From Saturnia japonica (lineage: Eukaryota; Arthropoda; Insecta; Lepidoptera; Saturniidae), in the NCBI GenBank assembly GCA_033032175.1, contig CM065308.1:21013590-21077589 (forward strand): a DNA stretch of 64,000 nucleotides, written 5' to 3'. The position numbers were made by a program, and so were the translations under genes. Each line of letters opens with the position of its first letter. Position 1 is the stretch's first letter. The notes under the pieces were generated by a model. That model did no database searches, was not told where the DNA came from, and worked only from the letters and a program-made list of their open reading frames with translations. Below, one piece after another: positions 23,901 through 34,600 of the stretch.

Positions 23901-26858
23901 CCAATGTCATTATATGCCAATATAAATCCAACATATGAACCGTCCCAATAAAACCTCAAAAATAATTCAAATCATACTTATTGTATCGGCCAACGAGAAG
24001 GTTTTTTGAAAAACTTGAAACCCCTTTTATTCCTTTTTTACCAAAGGCATAAATGTGAATGGGTTCTTCATACAAACTTTCACCCAAGTTTTATTTTCAC
24101 CACATGTGGAATAACACAATGAAATTATTCACTTCTAGCAAAACTGTAATAATCCAGATAATTTAAAATAGGTATATCGCTTAGAATATATAAACTCCCG
24201 CGAGCCGCGATTGATAACGCATATCATATTCCTATCATAAAATAAAACAGTAATTATAATTATGTCGTACTGCGTAGTTAAACAGTTTATAATATACTTC
24301 AACCAATCTTAAAAAGAATACTGGACTATCATTTAATAGGTAATTATTAGAAATACAATACATTTCTTATTAAGTATAACAATATCAATTAATCAACAAA
24401 CCAGATTGACAATCAACAAACTGGTTGGTATGGCAGCCGATGTCATTCCACGATTATCGCGCATGCGCATTTGGTGTTCCCATATTTTGTTCATAGATAC
24501 TTTCCTCCCCTATTTTCTACCCTTAAAATTTTATTTTCGCTACAAATAGTACCCTATGTCCTTTCCCAATGTCCAATCTATCTTTATACAAAAATTCATC
24601 AAAATTGGTTCAGCGGTCTAGGCGTGAAAACGTAATAGACAGACAGATCGACAGAGTTACTTTCGCATTTATAATATTAGTATGGATGTAAGAAAAACAA
24701 GTTTTACAGTTTGGCGATTTTAGATAATATAATATTTTAATCGTCGTAAGCTACAATATATATGGACGCGCGTGCTATCGGGCCGGTAGGCACTCTCTAC
24801 CGCGGCTGCGAGCGACTGACTCGGTGGCGCTATCCTGCAAGCAGAGAGGGAGGCGTACACGCAACACTGGGACGTACCCAGTGTACAGGGCCGCACTCGG
24901 CGCGTTACAATATTATATTTTTTGTATTTTGAGAACTAACTAAATTTAAAAAAATGATATGATGATGATGAATGATACAATCTCATGCAAATAAGATATT
25001 ACCTCGATCATTTAAAATTAAACATAAACCCATTATCCACTTATAAGCTCGGTGAACAGGAAATTCATGGAATTGTATAAAATTACCTTCAGCGTTGATC
25101 GACAAGCTGCATATACCAGCAGGCCATTGGCAGCGACCATGCTGCCACCTGTCAGCCACATCCGACTCATTCGTGTCACCCGGCTCCAGTGCGGACTCTT
25201 CAGTAGGAGAGTGACGAGCCTCAGACCGCCGGTGTAGTGAAGCTTCATGCAGTAAGCTTGCAGGAGAATGAGTCCGTACAGGAGGAACACTGTTACCTTA
25301 TGTACAAACACATTTAAATAACTTTCGAATATCATAAATCTATACAATTAATAAAATTGAAGTGTCTGTTTGTAACGTCAAAATAACAGCTTTTTACTAA
25401 ATGTATATGAAAGTATGTACAATACCTATAAAAAAAAAAACAATTGTTAAAATTTTTGTCTGTCAGTCTGCTAGTTCCGGGTAATCTTCGAAATGGTTTG
25501 AGCGGTCTTGACAGGACTTTCAATGATAGATAGCTGATATTATAGGGAGTATAACTTAGGCTAATTTAATTTTACAAAAAGAATTAGGGTTTCGCACAAA
25601 TAAAAATAAAACTGGTCATGGTGAATCAATTCGGACGCTTTAATATAGCAAATTAATATACAACATAATTGTAGGCATTAAACAGACCTACAAAAAAGTC
25701 GGCGGGAGTATATACCTATCTTCTAATGAACACCCACAATAAGCATTTTTGTCTTTAAAATAGTCGGAGCGGGGAGCAAGATTCGCGTGGGCATTCTGTA
25801 GTCCACGTGAGCGAAGCCACGGGCACAGCTAGTATGATATAAGATATAATGTAGTTGCGGTGGTTGTCCTCGGTATTTTTTTTATTGGCATAAATTTAGC
25901 ATTGTGGCCACAATCTCATCTGAACTTAAGTGACAATGCAGCCCGAGATGGTAGCACTCTAAGCCTAGTGGAAGACTGGCTCTCAAGTGCAGCTGCCGGA
26001 ACACACTGACTGGTGTTTGGCGACAGGTCTTCAACTTGACGGTGGTAGCCAGCCAGGCGGGCATTAGAAAATGCCCTACCACCATGCTGTAGTTTCATCA
26101 CGATGTTTTCCTTCACCGGGCGCTCAGACCCATTACAGGGATACGAACTAACGTCGATCGACACGTAGTCCGTACACGCTACCAAAGAGCCATCATTGAA
26201 ATTAAAATTACACAATTATTATCAGAACATAGAAAAATTATTTAAAGCTTGTCTCTGCTTGAAACGATTAAAATTTAATCACAAATAGGGTTTTATTTGA
26301 GCGAATAGACCACATGTCAGTAAGTAGTAATGTATGTTTTATTTTATTGCAAGTAAAACGGTAATTGCAGCTTCTGCTTTTTTTACTTAAAGAGTCTGAA
26401 ATCCTTTTCTAGTTGAACTTTGAAGAATAGCAGCACAGTTTTTTATAGAATTGTAACGTTTAACTCGGATGACTTAGTACCTACAATACATGATTTACTA
26501 AACTCCTTTCGGTATAGTAAGTATATGATTATTACGTATTAAGTTAAAAAAATAACTCTATTTGAACAATTACGAACAAAAAACAATACACCAACATATG
26601 TTGTAGGTCCTGTACCTATATGATTTGACGAAACCACTTATACAGGAATCTAAGCATGAACCTTTAAAATAAATTAAATATGATTATCACCTTATGAATA
26701 TGCTTCAATAGCATCATAACTCTCATCGAAATGTTGTAACAGAATATGACCAGGCAGAGCGAGACAACTAGCTGCGCTATTAGCAACGCGCGGAGAACGC
26801 CGGCGAGACGCGTGCGACCCTCTTTATTGAATGTGAACACCGCACACGCCATCGACAT
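17956..26858 (-). CDS. Tetraspanin of the peripherin/rds-ROM type
   Basis: Exons in transcript order: 26858-26691, 25296-25087, 22708-22616, 21233-21133, 20176-20077, 19099-18953, 18117-17956. They encode 326 residues, all phases agree, and an in-frame TAG lies upstream of the start (26877-26879). Tetraspanins organise membrane partners. The rds/ROM branch shapes curved membranes such as photoreceptor discs in vertebrates. Seen here: three N-terminal hydrophobic segments (about 17-45, 57-77, 104-122), a large loop with CCG at 162-164, YSCC at 206-209 with CTP and PC following (to 217), RGC at 245-247, then the fourth segment spanning the exon 6/7 junction. PYSCC followed by PxC and a late RGC before TM4 is what distinguishes rds-like members. 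The length is close to the usual 340-350. The in vivo role in this insect is unknown. Confidence 0.85.
18596..18830 (-). mobile_element. SINE copy split by a MITE
   Basis: The sequence on either side of 18639-18739 joins into the SINE body seen at 25930-26020 (TAGCACGCTAAxCCTAGTG, then AAGACTGGCT-TTAAGTGCAGCTGCCGGAACA). The SINE was therefore present before the MITE landed. It lies in the last tetraspanin intron. Confidence 0.7.
18639..18739. mobile_element. Palindromic MITE, TAA target duplication
   Basis: A 101-bp element whose ends are exact reverse complements: GGTTGCCTGTCCACT at the left and AGTGGACAGGCAACC at the right, with GC-rich repeated GCGGAG / CTCCGC runs inside. TAA occurs on both sides (18636-18638 and 18740-18742). 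Three-base TAA/TTA duplications are typical of the PIF/Harbinger group, so a Harbinger-derived MITE is inferred. Confidence 0.75.
20077..21233 (-). CDS. Tetraspanin large-loop exons 4 and 5
   Basis: Exon 4 (21233-21133, 101 nt) encodes VELSCCGAEKPSDWHEIPWL and ends with two bases of a codon before GTAAGT. Exon 5 (20176-20077, 100 nt) supplies the third base and encodes PPVSPYSCCTP then APCFHDPFQQ. Together they hold the family-defining double-cysteine motifs. Both exons are too short to be flagged by length, so the call rests on motif, splice sites and phase. Confidence 0.88.
21948..22087. mobile_element. Palindromic MITE, second copy, TTA duplication
   Basis: A 140-bp element with ends GGTTGCCTGTCCACT and (one mismatch) AGTTGACAGGCAGCC. 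It is flanked on both sides by TTA (21945-21947 and 22088-22090). Its middle is also palindromic: CGACCAATA is mirrored by TATTGGTCG. Same family as 18639-18739 but with a longer stem. It lies in tetraspanin intron 3. Confidence 0.8.
22942..23722 (-). repeat. Helitron-like repeat with internal periodicity
   Basis: Starts with ACTAGCGGTGTGCCCGCGGC (complement of the shared terminus). It then shows four diverged internal units of about 150-190 bp, each with a CTAAAAGTAATATTGA-like and a CCCGTGTA-like block (CCCGTGTA near 23067, 23290, 23410 and 23530). It ends near an ACAGACAGGACTACAGATT motif. A shorter relative lies at 39350-39600. It is non-coding. Confidence 0.55.
24540..24692 (+). repeat. 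Dispersed retroelement 3' end
   Basis: Contains AAATTCATCAAAATTGG, TTCAGCGGTCTAGGCGTG, ACAGACAGATCGACAGAG and the terminal TTATAATATTAGTATGGA. This arrangement is a very common repeat end in moth and butterfly genomes and supports the taxonomic placement. It is followed by an unrelated GC-rich block at 24757-24906. Confidence 0.5.
25690..25834 (+). repeat. Helitron-like repeat, 3' end
   Basis: Ends GAGCGAAGCCACGGGCACAG then CTAGTA, the cleanest plus-strand example of the shared terminus in the window. The 5' limit is not clear. Confidence 0.45.
25868..26192 (-). mobile_element. tRNA-derived SINE, best copy
   Basis: In element orientation the head contains an A-box-like TAGCGTGTACGG and a B-box-like TTCGTATCCCTGTAATGGG. 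The body contains TTCACCGGGCGCTC, CCAGCCAGGCGGGCATTAG, GCAGCTGCCGGAACACAC and CTAGTGGAAGACTGGCTC, and the tail is A-rich. It lies in tetraspanin intron 1. Three other copies in the window share the order of blocks. Confidence 0.7.
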
Positions 26859-28670
26859 ACATCTTGCCGTGGCATGCTATCTGTTGCTGGAATATAAACA
26901 AAATTCTGTGCTTAAGAGGTGAACCCTAAACACGTTAGGCAGCATCTCCTTCACGTGGCACAGGAGAGCTGGTGGTACCCACCCACAGAACAAAGACTAT
27001 AGACCAACCACTATACATTCCGCCGGCCCTAGGCCCTAGGTAGAGCGAGATTGTCCTTCGGCGCATTTTAGTCTAACATTAAAAACAAAATCTATTTTTA
27101 TAGGTCAGCATAAAGGTAGTTATAGGTAAATGATATTACTTTTATAGGTAAATGATATTAAAAGGAAATTCTTTACAAATAATTTTGGTAAAAATAATAA
27201 CTTTTAACATATTGAATAAGGAATAAATTTATGAAAAAATTGTTTACTACTGATTAAAAAAAAATATTTGAACATTGTTTTAACAGCTACGAAGCAGCGC
27301 GGCGCGGTGCGGCCGGTGTTGCGAGCAAAGAGAGAAGTCGCCGCGCCGTTGGGTTTTGCTTTTTTTTTTTTCTTGAATTAAATTTTTATTAAGGTCAGCC
27401 CCACGCCTCTCAAAAGGTGCCCTAAATATTTTTCGTTCGAAATTGATTTTCGTATTTGTCTTTTTGGTACCCCTTGCTACCTGGCGCCTAGAGCTACCGT
27501 ACTTATCACTCTACCCCAGGACCTCCGCTGACTATACACGCTGATCTGGTATAGTATGAACTGTGTCCAAGTGGTTCCCGACCATCGTACACCAGTTGGG
27601 ACACATGGATCATTTTATTCTAAGATGCCACAAAGACTCCCTAGAAAGTTCTAAGGAAGCCACCATTTGATTGTACTTTTCTTATCATAAGGTAAAATGT
27701 CTAACGTGATGTTATAAAAAATATTCAACTACTCCTTGAATAATTAATGTAGGTACCATACGATTGAAAATATCCAGAGACTTGGCGAATAATCGAACTA
27801 GATCTTTATTTTAAAAATAATTCATTCTTGTATTATTAGACCACATATTGACCATATTTAGTGCAACTTTAAAACATACCGATAGACACTTAGCGAAAGG
27901 TTTTATTTAGTATATCTTTATTTGAAGCCTGTCTATGTTTGTTGTTACGGGAAATTCTAGTTTGGAACTACGAATCAATAGGTAAATATATATGTTTTGG
28001 TTTATATGTACATTCATTTAGATATACTCTACATATTATGATAATTCGAAAGAATAAAGTATATACTTACATTTACATTAAAATATAATAAATTACCTTT
28101 GTATTTTCTTGTGGTTATTTCAACTGGTTGTCATGTCTTCCAATGAAATATGACAGGACATTCAATATGTAACATGCAGTTGTCAATGTATTTCCTTTTC
28201 AGTTGGGAACATATTCGACCTTTTTGTGGTATTCTTCATTCTAAATAGCTTATGATTTTAGTTATTTTCAAAAACACCTAACAAGTCTGGAGCGTTCATG
28301 AAGTTTGCATTATTACTTTTGTTGTACTGTGTATATATGGAATGGTTTCCCAGCCAACGTTGTCCCTTTTTCCTATGATATTGGGTATTTCAAAAGAGGC
28401 GTGTAGAGGCAATAGGCCAGCATGACAACGACGACTGGCAATGCAATCTGATGCTGTGAAGTATTTTACTGAGTATGTATAAAAAAACTCCTTTATGGAT
28501 TTGAAACCTGCATACGTCAGACATGAAATTCTAACCTCAAATTTGAACAGAAGTAGATATAAGAAAATTACAACATTTTGTGATGGAAATTATAAAATAG
28601 ATTATTTCATATTCCGTTGATATTGTACGTATCTAAGAATATTGGGGAAAATATTTTTATCTTAATCTAT
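26859..28670. other. Intergenic region 5' of the tetraspanin
   Basis: This must hold the tetraspanin promoter near its right-to-left start. No coding frame is supported. It contains a GC-rich patch (27290-27350) and a dispersed repeat (27590-27700) whose inverted copy lies at 32820-32935. Confidence 0.5.
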
Positions 28671-31169
28671 ACTAATCTAATAAAGCGGAAGAGTTTTTTT
28701 TGTTTGTTTTTTAAACACGCAAATCTCTGGAACTACCAGACAGATTCAAAAAATATTTTTTTTATATGATCTCCAGACTCACGAGGAATAGTATAGGCTA
28801 CCTACCATTAGACTGTAACTCTCAGCTAGCCTTAAATAATGATTTTTGTTAAGTAAGTCAGAGGCAGAAGCCCTCCCGAACTGTTTAATCCGCGTGCGCT
28901 GGCGTAATGATTAATGATACGTAAATACATTGTTCTACAAAAATATTGATTTTTAGTTGAAATTTAAAAAAATCAGCGATAGCTTATGCCTATCTCTTAT
29001 AAATAAGCCTAAATAAGCTATTTTGTGACAAACAATTGTTAAAAATTAAGAAGTGATTTATGAACATTATTTTTAAACATAGCATATTAATCCTTACGAA
29101 AAAAGTAACTTATTTGAATATAGTAGAAGAATCTGTAGACGATGTGTGGTTCACTTTTAAAAACCAATTCCTTTACGCAGTAGATAATTTTATACCAAAA
29201 AAGAAAATATATAATAAACATTGCACCAACAAACCCTGGATTAACAAAGATATAGTCAAGTTAACTAAACTGAAAAAAGTACTGTGGAATAATTATAGAA
29301 TTGATCAAAATGAACACTCATATAAAGAATATAGAAAGGTCAATAACAAAATTATTAGTCTATCTAGAAACAGAAGAACCACTTTTGAATCAACTATTAT
29401 AGACTCAGGTCCTAAGGCTTTTTACAGTTACATAAGAAAACAACTGAACTCTAAAATCTGCATCCCTAACGTAATAAAAAATGTCTCAAATGAACTTGTT
29501 ATGAAGCCTGAACTAATTGCCGAAGCCTTCGCTGATCAGTTTAAATTGAACTTTGTCAACGAGCCTGATGGACCGATGCCAAATATCAACGTTCCTAGAG
29601 TCATAAACGCTATTCAAGACTTAAGTATTACTGGAGACTTAGTAAGAAAGAAGTTATCTAGCTTCAGTGATACTACAGCATCAGGGCCAGACGACATACC
29701 CTCAGTGGTATTGAAAAAATGCTCAGGAGCTCTAAGCGACGAAATAGCGAAAATGATGAACAAATCTCTGAAGGATGGAATAGTGCCAGCTGACTGGAAA
29801 ACGGCAAATGTAGTACCGATTTATAAAAAAGGAAATAAATTACTGCCCGTCAATTATAGGCCCATAAGTTTGACCAGTGTATTGTGCAAAACCATGGAGA
29901 TGATGATAGCTTGCCACATAAGAGAATTTCTAATACATGAAAAGATTACCCTGGATGAGCAGCATGGTTTCATCCCAAAACGATCTGTTACAACCAATTT
30001 ACTAAATTGCTTAAACGAGTGGACACGGAACCATAGTAATGGACAGCCAACAGATATCATTTACTTGGATTATGAGAAGGCATTTGACCGTGTTCCTCTG
30101 AAACGCCTCATACATAAATTGGAACACCTTGGCATACGTGGAAGCATTTTAGCCTGGATATGCGACTTCCTTTCTGGTAGAACGTTTCGGGTGCGCATTG
30201 GCGAAGTCATGTCCGATCCGCGAAGTGTCCTCAGTGGCGTTCCTCAAGGTTCGGTGCTTGGTCCATTGCTCTTTATCTTGTTCCTCTCAGACTTGAAAAG
30301 TACTCTGCAACTACCTTTTTCGCTTTTTGCTGATGATACCAAATTTTTTGCTAACCCTCGAAGCAACTGGCGAGCTATACAGAATGACCTTAATGCGATT
30401 TTTAAGTGGACTCATGACTGGCTTCTAACTTTAAATGTGAATAAGTGCTCCGTGCTACACATTGGTAGTAATAATCCTTGTCAGATATACTATCTTGGTG
30501 GTGAACAATTAACCGCAGTTGAAACACAAAGGGACTTGGGAGTTACAGTATCCAAAGATCTTAAATGGGGAACTCATGTGCTTGGGTTGTGAAGAAAACT
30601 AATTCGATCCTTTATATCATTCGCAAGGCATTTAAATTCCTAACAGCTAAAACTTTTATAAAGTTATACAAGACCTATATTAGACCACTTCTTGAACATG
30701 CTTATATTATCTGGGATCCCTACTTCAAAAAAGACATTAAGCTCATTGAAAATGTACAGTGAAGGGCTACTAAGATGGTGTATGCAATGCGTAACTTACC
30801 CTATGAACAGCGCCTCATAAACCTTGGCCTTACCACACTAGAACACCATAGACAAAGGGGCAGGTTAATCGAAACTTATAAAATCCTCACTAATTATTAC
30901 GATGTGCCCAGCCTTAAAGATATGTTTAAGTCAAATGAAAATAAACACCTACGAGGTCATCCCTTGAAACTTTGGGAATTCCCAGCAAAAAGAAACCCAA
31001 TGAAGCAGTTCTTGCCTAACAGAGTGGTCACAGCATGGAACAAACTTCCAGAAAAAGTTGTGATGGCTCCTACCATAACCTCCTTTAAAAGCAGATTGGA
31101 CAAGGAAGATATCTCCAAGCTATTTGATACGCACGCATCAGCTAATTAGCTGCTAGTGTGTCTTACCAA

Positions 31170-31203
<34 letters not shown>

Positions 31204-31412
31204 CATAAAGATAATTTTTTAAAGTTAAATTTTGCTCTTTATAGCATGATATTTAGACGCATAGTTTAGGAGATAATTAAAAATTAAAATCATTTGTACT
31301 TGCGGGAAGAACACATATTATAAAAAAGCAAAAAGGGTGCGTTGGCGTTGCGGTGTTTTTTCCTATAAAACGAACACGCGTGAAACCGTGGGGCACAGCT
31401 GGTATGTTATAT
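28671..31412 (+). repeat. Helitron-like repeat interrupted by a LINE
   Basis: The left part (28671 to about 29112) and right part (about 31203-31412) align in order with one continuous repeat at 33897-34530. Shared blocks include TCTATACT, AAACACGC, AGCGATAGC, TTGTGACAAA and GTGATTTAT on the left, and ATTTGTACTTGCG, GTGCGTTGG and GTTGCGGTGTTT on the right. The LINE between them is a later insertion. The right end closes with GTGGGGCACAGCTGGT, a variant of the shared terminus. Confidence 0.7.
29113..31203 (+). mobile_element. 5'-truncated CR1/jockey-superfamily LINE, RT pseudogene
   Basis: A reverse transcriptase reads in one frame to 30592, with YRPISLTSVL, the DYEKAFDRV metal-binding motif, GVPQGSVLGPLLF and the catalytic FADD box (near 30327). 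A one-frame shift near 30570-30590 moves to the frame ending at 30762, where a TGA interrupts it, and the same frame resumes to 31149. The 3' end is a (TAA/AAT)n tract at about 31170-31203. The endonuclease is missing, so this is a 5'-truncated dead copy. The apparent N-terminal 17 or so residues of the open frame (from 29060) come from the host repeat. The clade assignment within the superfamily is tentative. Confidence 0.85.
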
Positions 31413-31690
31413 ATTGCTAAGTAACGGTTAATCGTTATTTATTATAGCAACGTTAATAATAATTGTTACAGTTTAAGGGCTGGCCATATAGAAATTACGT
31501 TAAAATAAAAACCTGTTTCATCGAATTCAAAATTCAAATTGATCGATTTGGCAAAAAAATTGCTTCGAACAAATATCGCGATGTCAGAGAACAGAGAAAA
31601 TTCTCATTTCTTTGTCTGCATAGTGATATGTTTTAGTTAATTACCGAGTTAAGTATTCAATTTAACTGTTAATTAGCGTCAATTGTTATA
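31413..31690 (+). promoter_or_regulatory. Likely dynein promoter and 5' UTR
   Basis: This is the only unique-looking sequence between the end of the Helitron-like repeat and the dynein start codon. No TATA box or other clear core element was identified. The interval is assigned from position alone. Confidence 0.35.
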
Positions 31691-34600
31691 ATGTCGACGT
31701 CTGATTTGACAGATGGATATAAGAAACGAACGAAAGTAGCTTGGAGTGACGATTTGAGCCATGATTCCGAAGAAGAAAGAGGTATGTTTATTAAGATTAT
31801 AAATCTATATATTAATACGTGAAGTAAAATCTATCGGTACTTTTTTAAGCTTACTGCATGCATGGAAGACTGTGGATTTGGCATGGTTAAAGTTTATATG
31901 GAGGAGTGCAGAAAGCTAAAATTTATCTATAATATCTATTACTAATACATTTTTGGCGTGTTCAATAATAATGTTAGTCAGTAGGGCTATAGCACATTTA
32001 CTTTGTAATAAAATAATACAGGTTTTAGTACATAACGTGACGTGAAACCAACCGTCTCAATTTTATATGTCTATCTGATATGTCATCACCTAAGTATTTT
32101 TAATATTAACAATAAGAAACAGCCAGTACAAAAATGGTGGAGAAGGCCCCGCCACACATAAAATAAAATAAATTAGTACTGCGAATCCTAACCTGACCAG
32201 TGCCATTGAACTTAGACCCCCAAAATATTGACATTGTCACTCAACGAAAAGTGACAACAAGTGATCTAGATAATACTCATTGTTTAGAGCACATATTGGA
32301 CCATTAATAGTTTACCTTCGATTTAAGTTTAGGTGGAAAGGAACTCTATCATTAGCCTAGTGGTATGAAGCGCGACTGCTATGCTCGAGGTCCTGGGTTC
32401 GATTCCCACGTCGAGTACAGTGATATTGGGGTTTTTAATGAAATTCTCATAGCAGTTCGGAGTTTGGTTTTGTGCCGTATTAATGGCAAAATGTTCGCCC
32501 ACTATTGCATGGGACCTAAAACCGCGAACTGTGGATACACTTCTACCTAACCCTTCGGGAATATAGGCATGATTGTATGTTATGTTATGTGAAAACGACT
32601 TTTAGTGAAAAATTTACATAATAGAAATCCAATCAGAAAAAACTTCGTTATAGGTGTATAAAATCAATGTTTATTTCTATGTCTCCTATGAGTCGTTTCT
32701 ATTACCATTTATCCTATAACGATGTCACTTCCTTTTCTTTATCTTCCTAACTTTGCAACTAGTCCTCTTCATTGAGGACCATTACTGCCATTAGCGAGTA
32801 ATTTAAGATTGTCCCGTCTTATGATGATTTCAGTATCCTAACAAGATGGTGGCTCCCTTGTTAGAACTTTCTAGTGAGTTTTTGTGTCATCTAAGAATTC
32901 ATAGTCCATGTTATCAAGCTTTATTATGCAAAATGGCACCTGTGTATTACATAATATATCTACAGTCAAACAACATGAATTTATGAATGAAAACAAAATT
33001 CGCTACATAGCAATTTAAGTTTAAGACTTTGTTGAATTCTTCTGCTTTCGTGAACGTTTCGCAGTTAGTACAAATATTGCATTATAGGTGTCTCGTGAGT
33101 GGTAACTTTTGAAAGACAAACAGGATCGAAGTTGCGGGCAAAAGCTACCTAGTATCAAATATAAATTAGCTATTTAAAACTTTTCAGAGCGCGAACGTCT
33201 GGCCCAACTCGAACGGGAGCTAGCTGAAACACCAATTAAGCCCATATATGAGCCAGAGGAGCTGCAGAAACTCGTCTCCTACATCATGAGGATCACTACT
33301 CTGTACGACTTACGCGACGAAGACTGGACGGACGACGTGAAACAGCACATCGAGGAGTGGATCCTAGAGCCCCGCGACCTCATCCTCTGTGTATATTTTA
33401 AAGGAGACAAGCTGAAGGCCTTCAATGATATTCCGCTGTCTCCGGTTTATGATTTGACCTACTTCCTGAGGTCTCCTGATTTTGTATTCAAGGCGGATAC
33501 TTTTCACGATGATATAATTTTCGGCACCTTCGTGGATTCCGTGGAATCCAACATGATTCAAATGTTGGAATTTGTTTACGCACCGTACTTCTTCGCTATT
33601 ACAACATGGCCAGACAGTAAGAACTTACATAAAATTCCATTTTATAGTTCCTCGTTATTTCCTAATATTTTGACCTGCCGTCTATTCTGCGAATTATAGT
33701 TTTTTAGTGCCTCCAAAAATCGAGTTGTATAGCAAAAATTTGTTCGAATTTCATTGCCACAAGCACAGCACGAAGCGTGTCGTGGCATAAGAGCTAAGAA
33801 AGTTATGATAAATGAACCAAGAACAAGGCCTAATAGCCTTATTCCTAAATATAGTTTAAAATTCGCAGGATTCTAATTCCCTATAGCTGCTAAAATCTAT
33901 ACTTAATATAAAAAAGATGAAAAGGTTTTTTGTATTGTCTGTTTAAACACGCTTATCTCTGGACAACCTGTCGGATTTGAAAAATTATTTTTGTATATGA
34001 TAGCCAGACTCTCGAGGAATAGTGAAAGGCTATTTATTTAAGATTAGGATACAACTCTCAGATAGCTTTAAATCTTGATTTTTGTTACGTAAGTCGGAAG
34101 TTGAGGCCTACCCGAAATACTTTATCCGCGTGCGCTAGCATAATCGTTAATGATACGGAAATGCAATGTTCTACAATAATATTGTTCCTTAGTATATCTA
34201 ACAAAAAGGTAAGCGATAGCATGCATACCTATTTCTTATACATAAGCCACAATAAGGTATTTTGTGACAAAGGTTTCTTAAAAATTAAAAAGTGATTTAT
34301 ACCATTATTTTTAGACATGAATTAATCCTTACAAACAAAAGTTACTTCATCAAAAAGACAATGTTATAAAATTAAATTTTGGTCTTTTGAGTAGGTATGC
34401 TATTTGAATATATAGTATAGGAAATAAAGAAAAATTAAAACAATTTGTACTTGCGAGAAGAACAACTATGATCGACTACATGGGTGCGTTGGTGTTGCGG
34501 TGTTTGTCGAATAAAATTAACATGGGTTTATGTTTTTTTTTTTAATTTCTTCTGACCCCCCCAACTTCTACGCTCACAAGGGGTCGTTATCGCTCATATC

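Noticed and set aside
23732..23959. 75-codon minus-strand open frame
   Set aside because: The text contains two internal near-copies of the same phrase (KPIYDFLLF / NAIYDFLLF), as expected from a duplicated non-coding repeat.
25916..26215. Open frames across 25882-26215
   Set aside because: They lie in a SINE whose other copies in the window do not keep the frame.
29060..29112. ATG at 29060 as the true start of a reverse transcriptase protein
   Set aside because: The sequence before about 29113 aligns with the host repeat at 34290-34345, so the start is a chance fusion.
32341..32415. A functional tRNA gene
   Set aside because: A and B boxes are present, but no full cloverleaf could be drawn and the block continues into a SINE body and tail.
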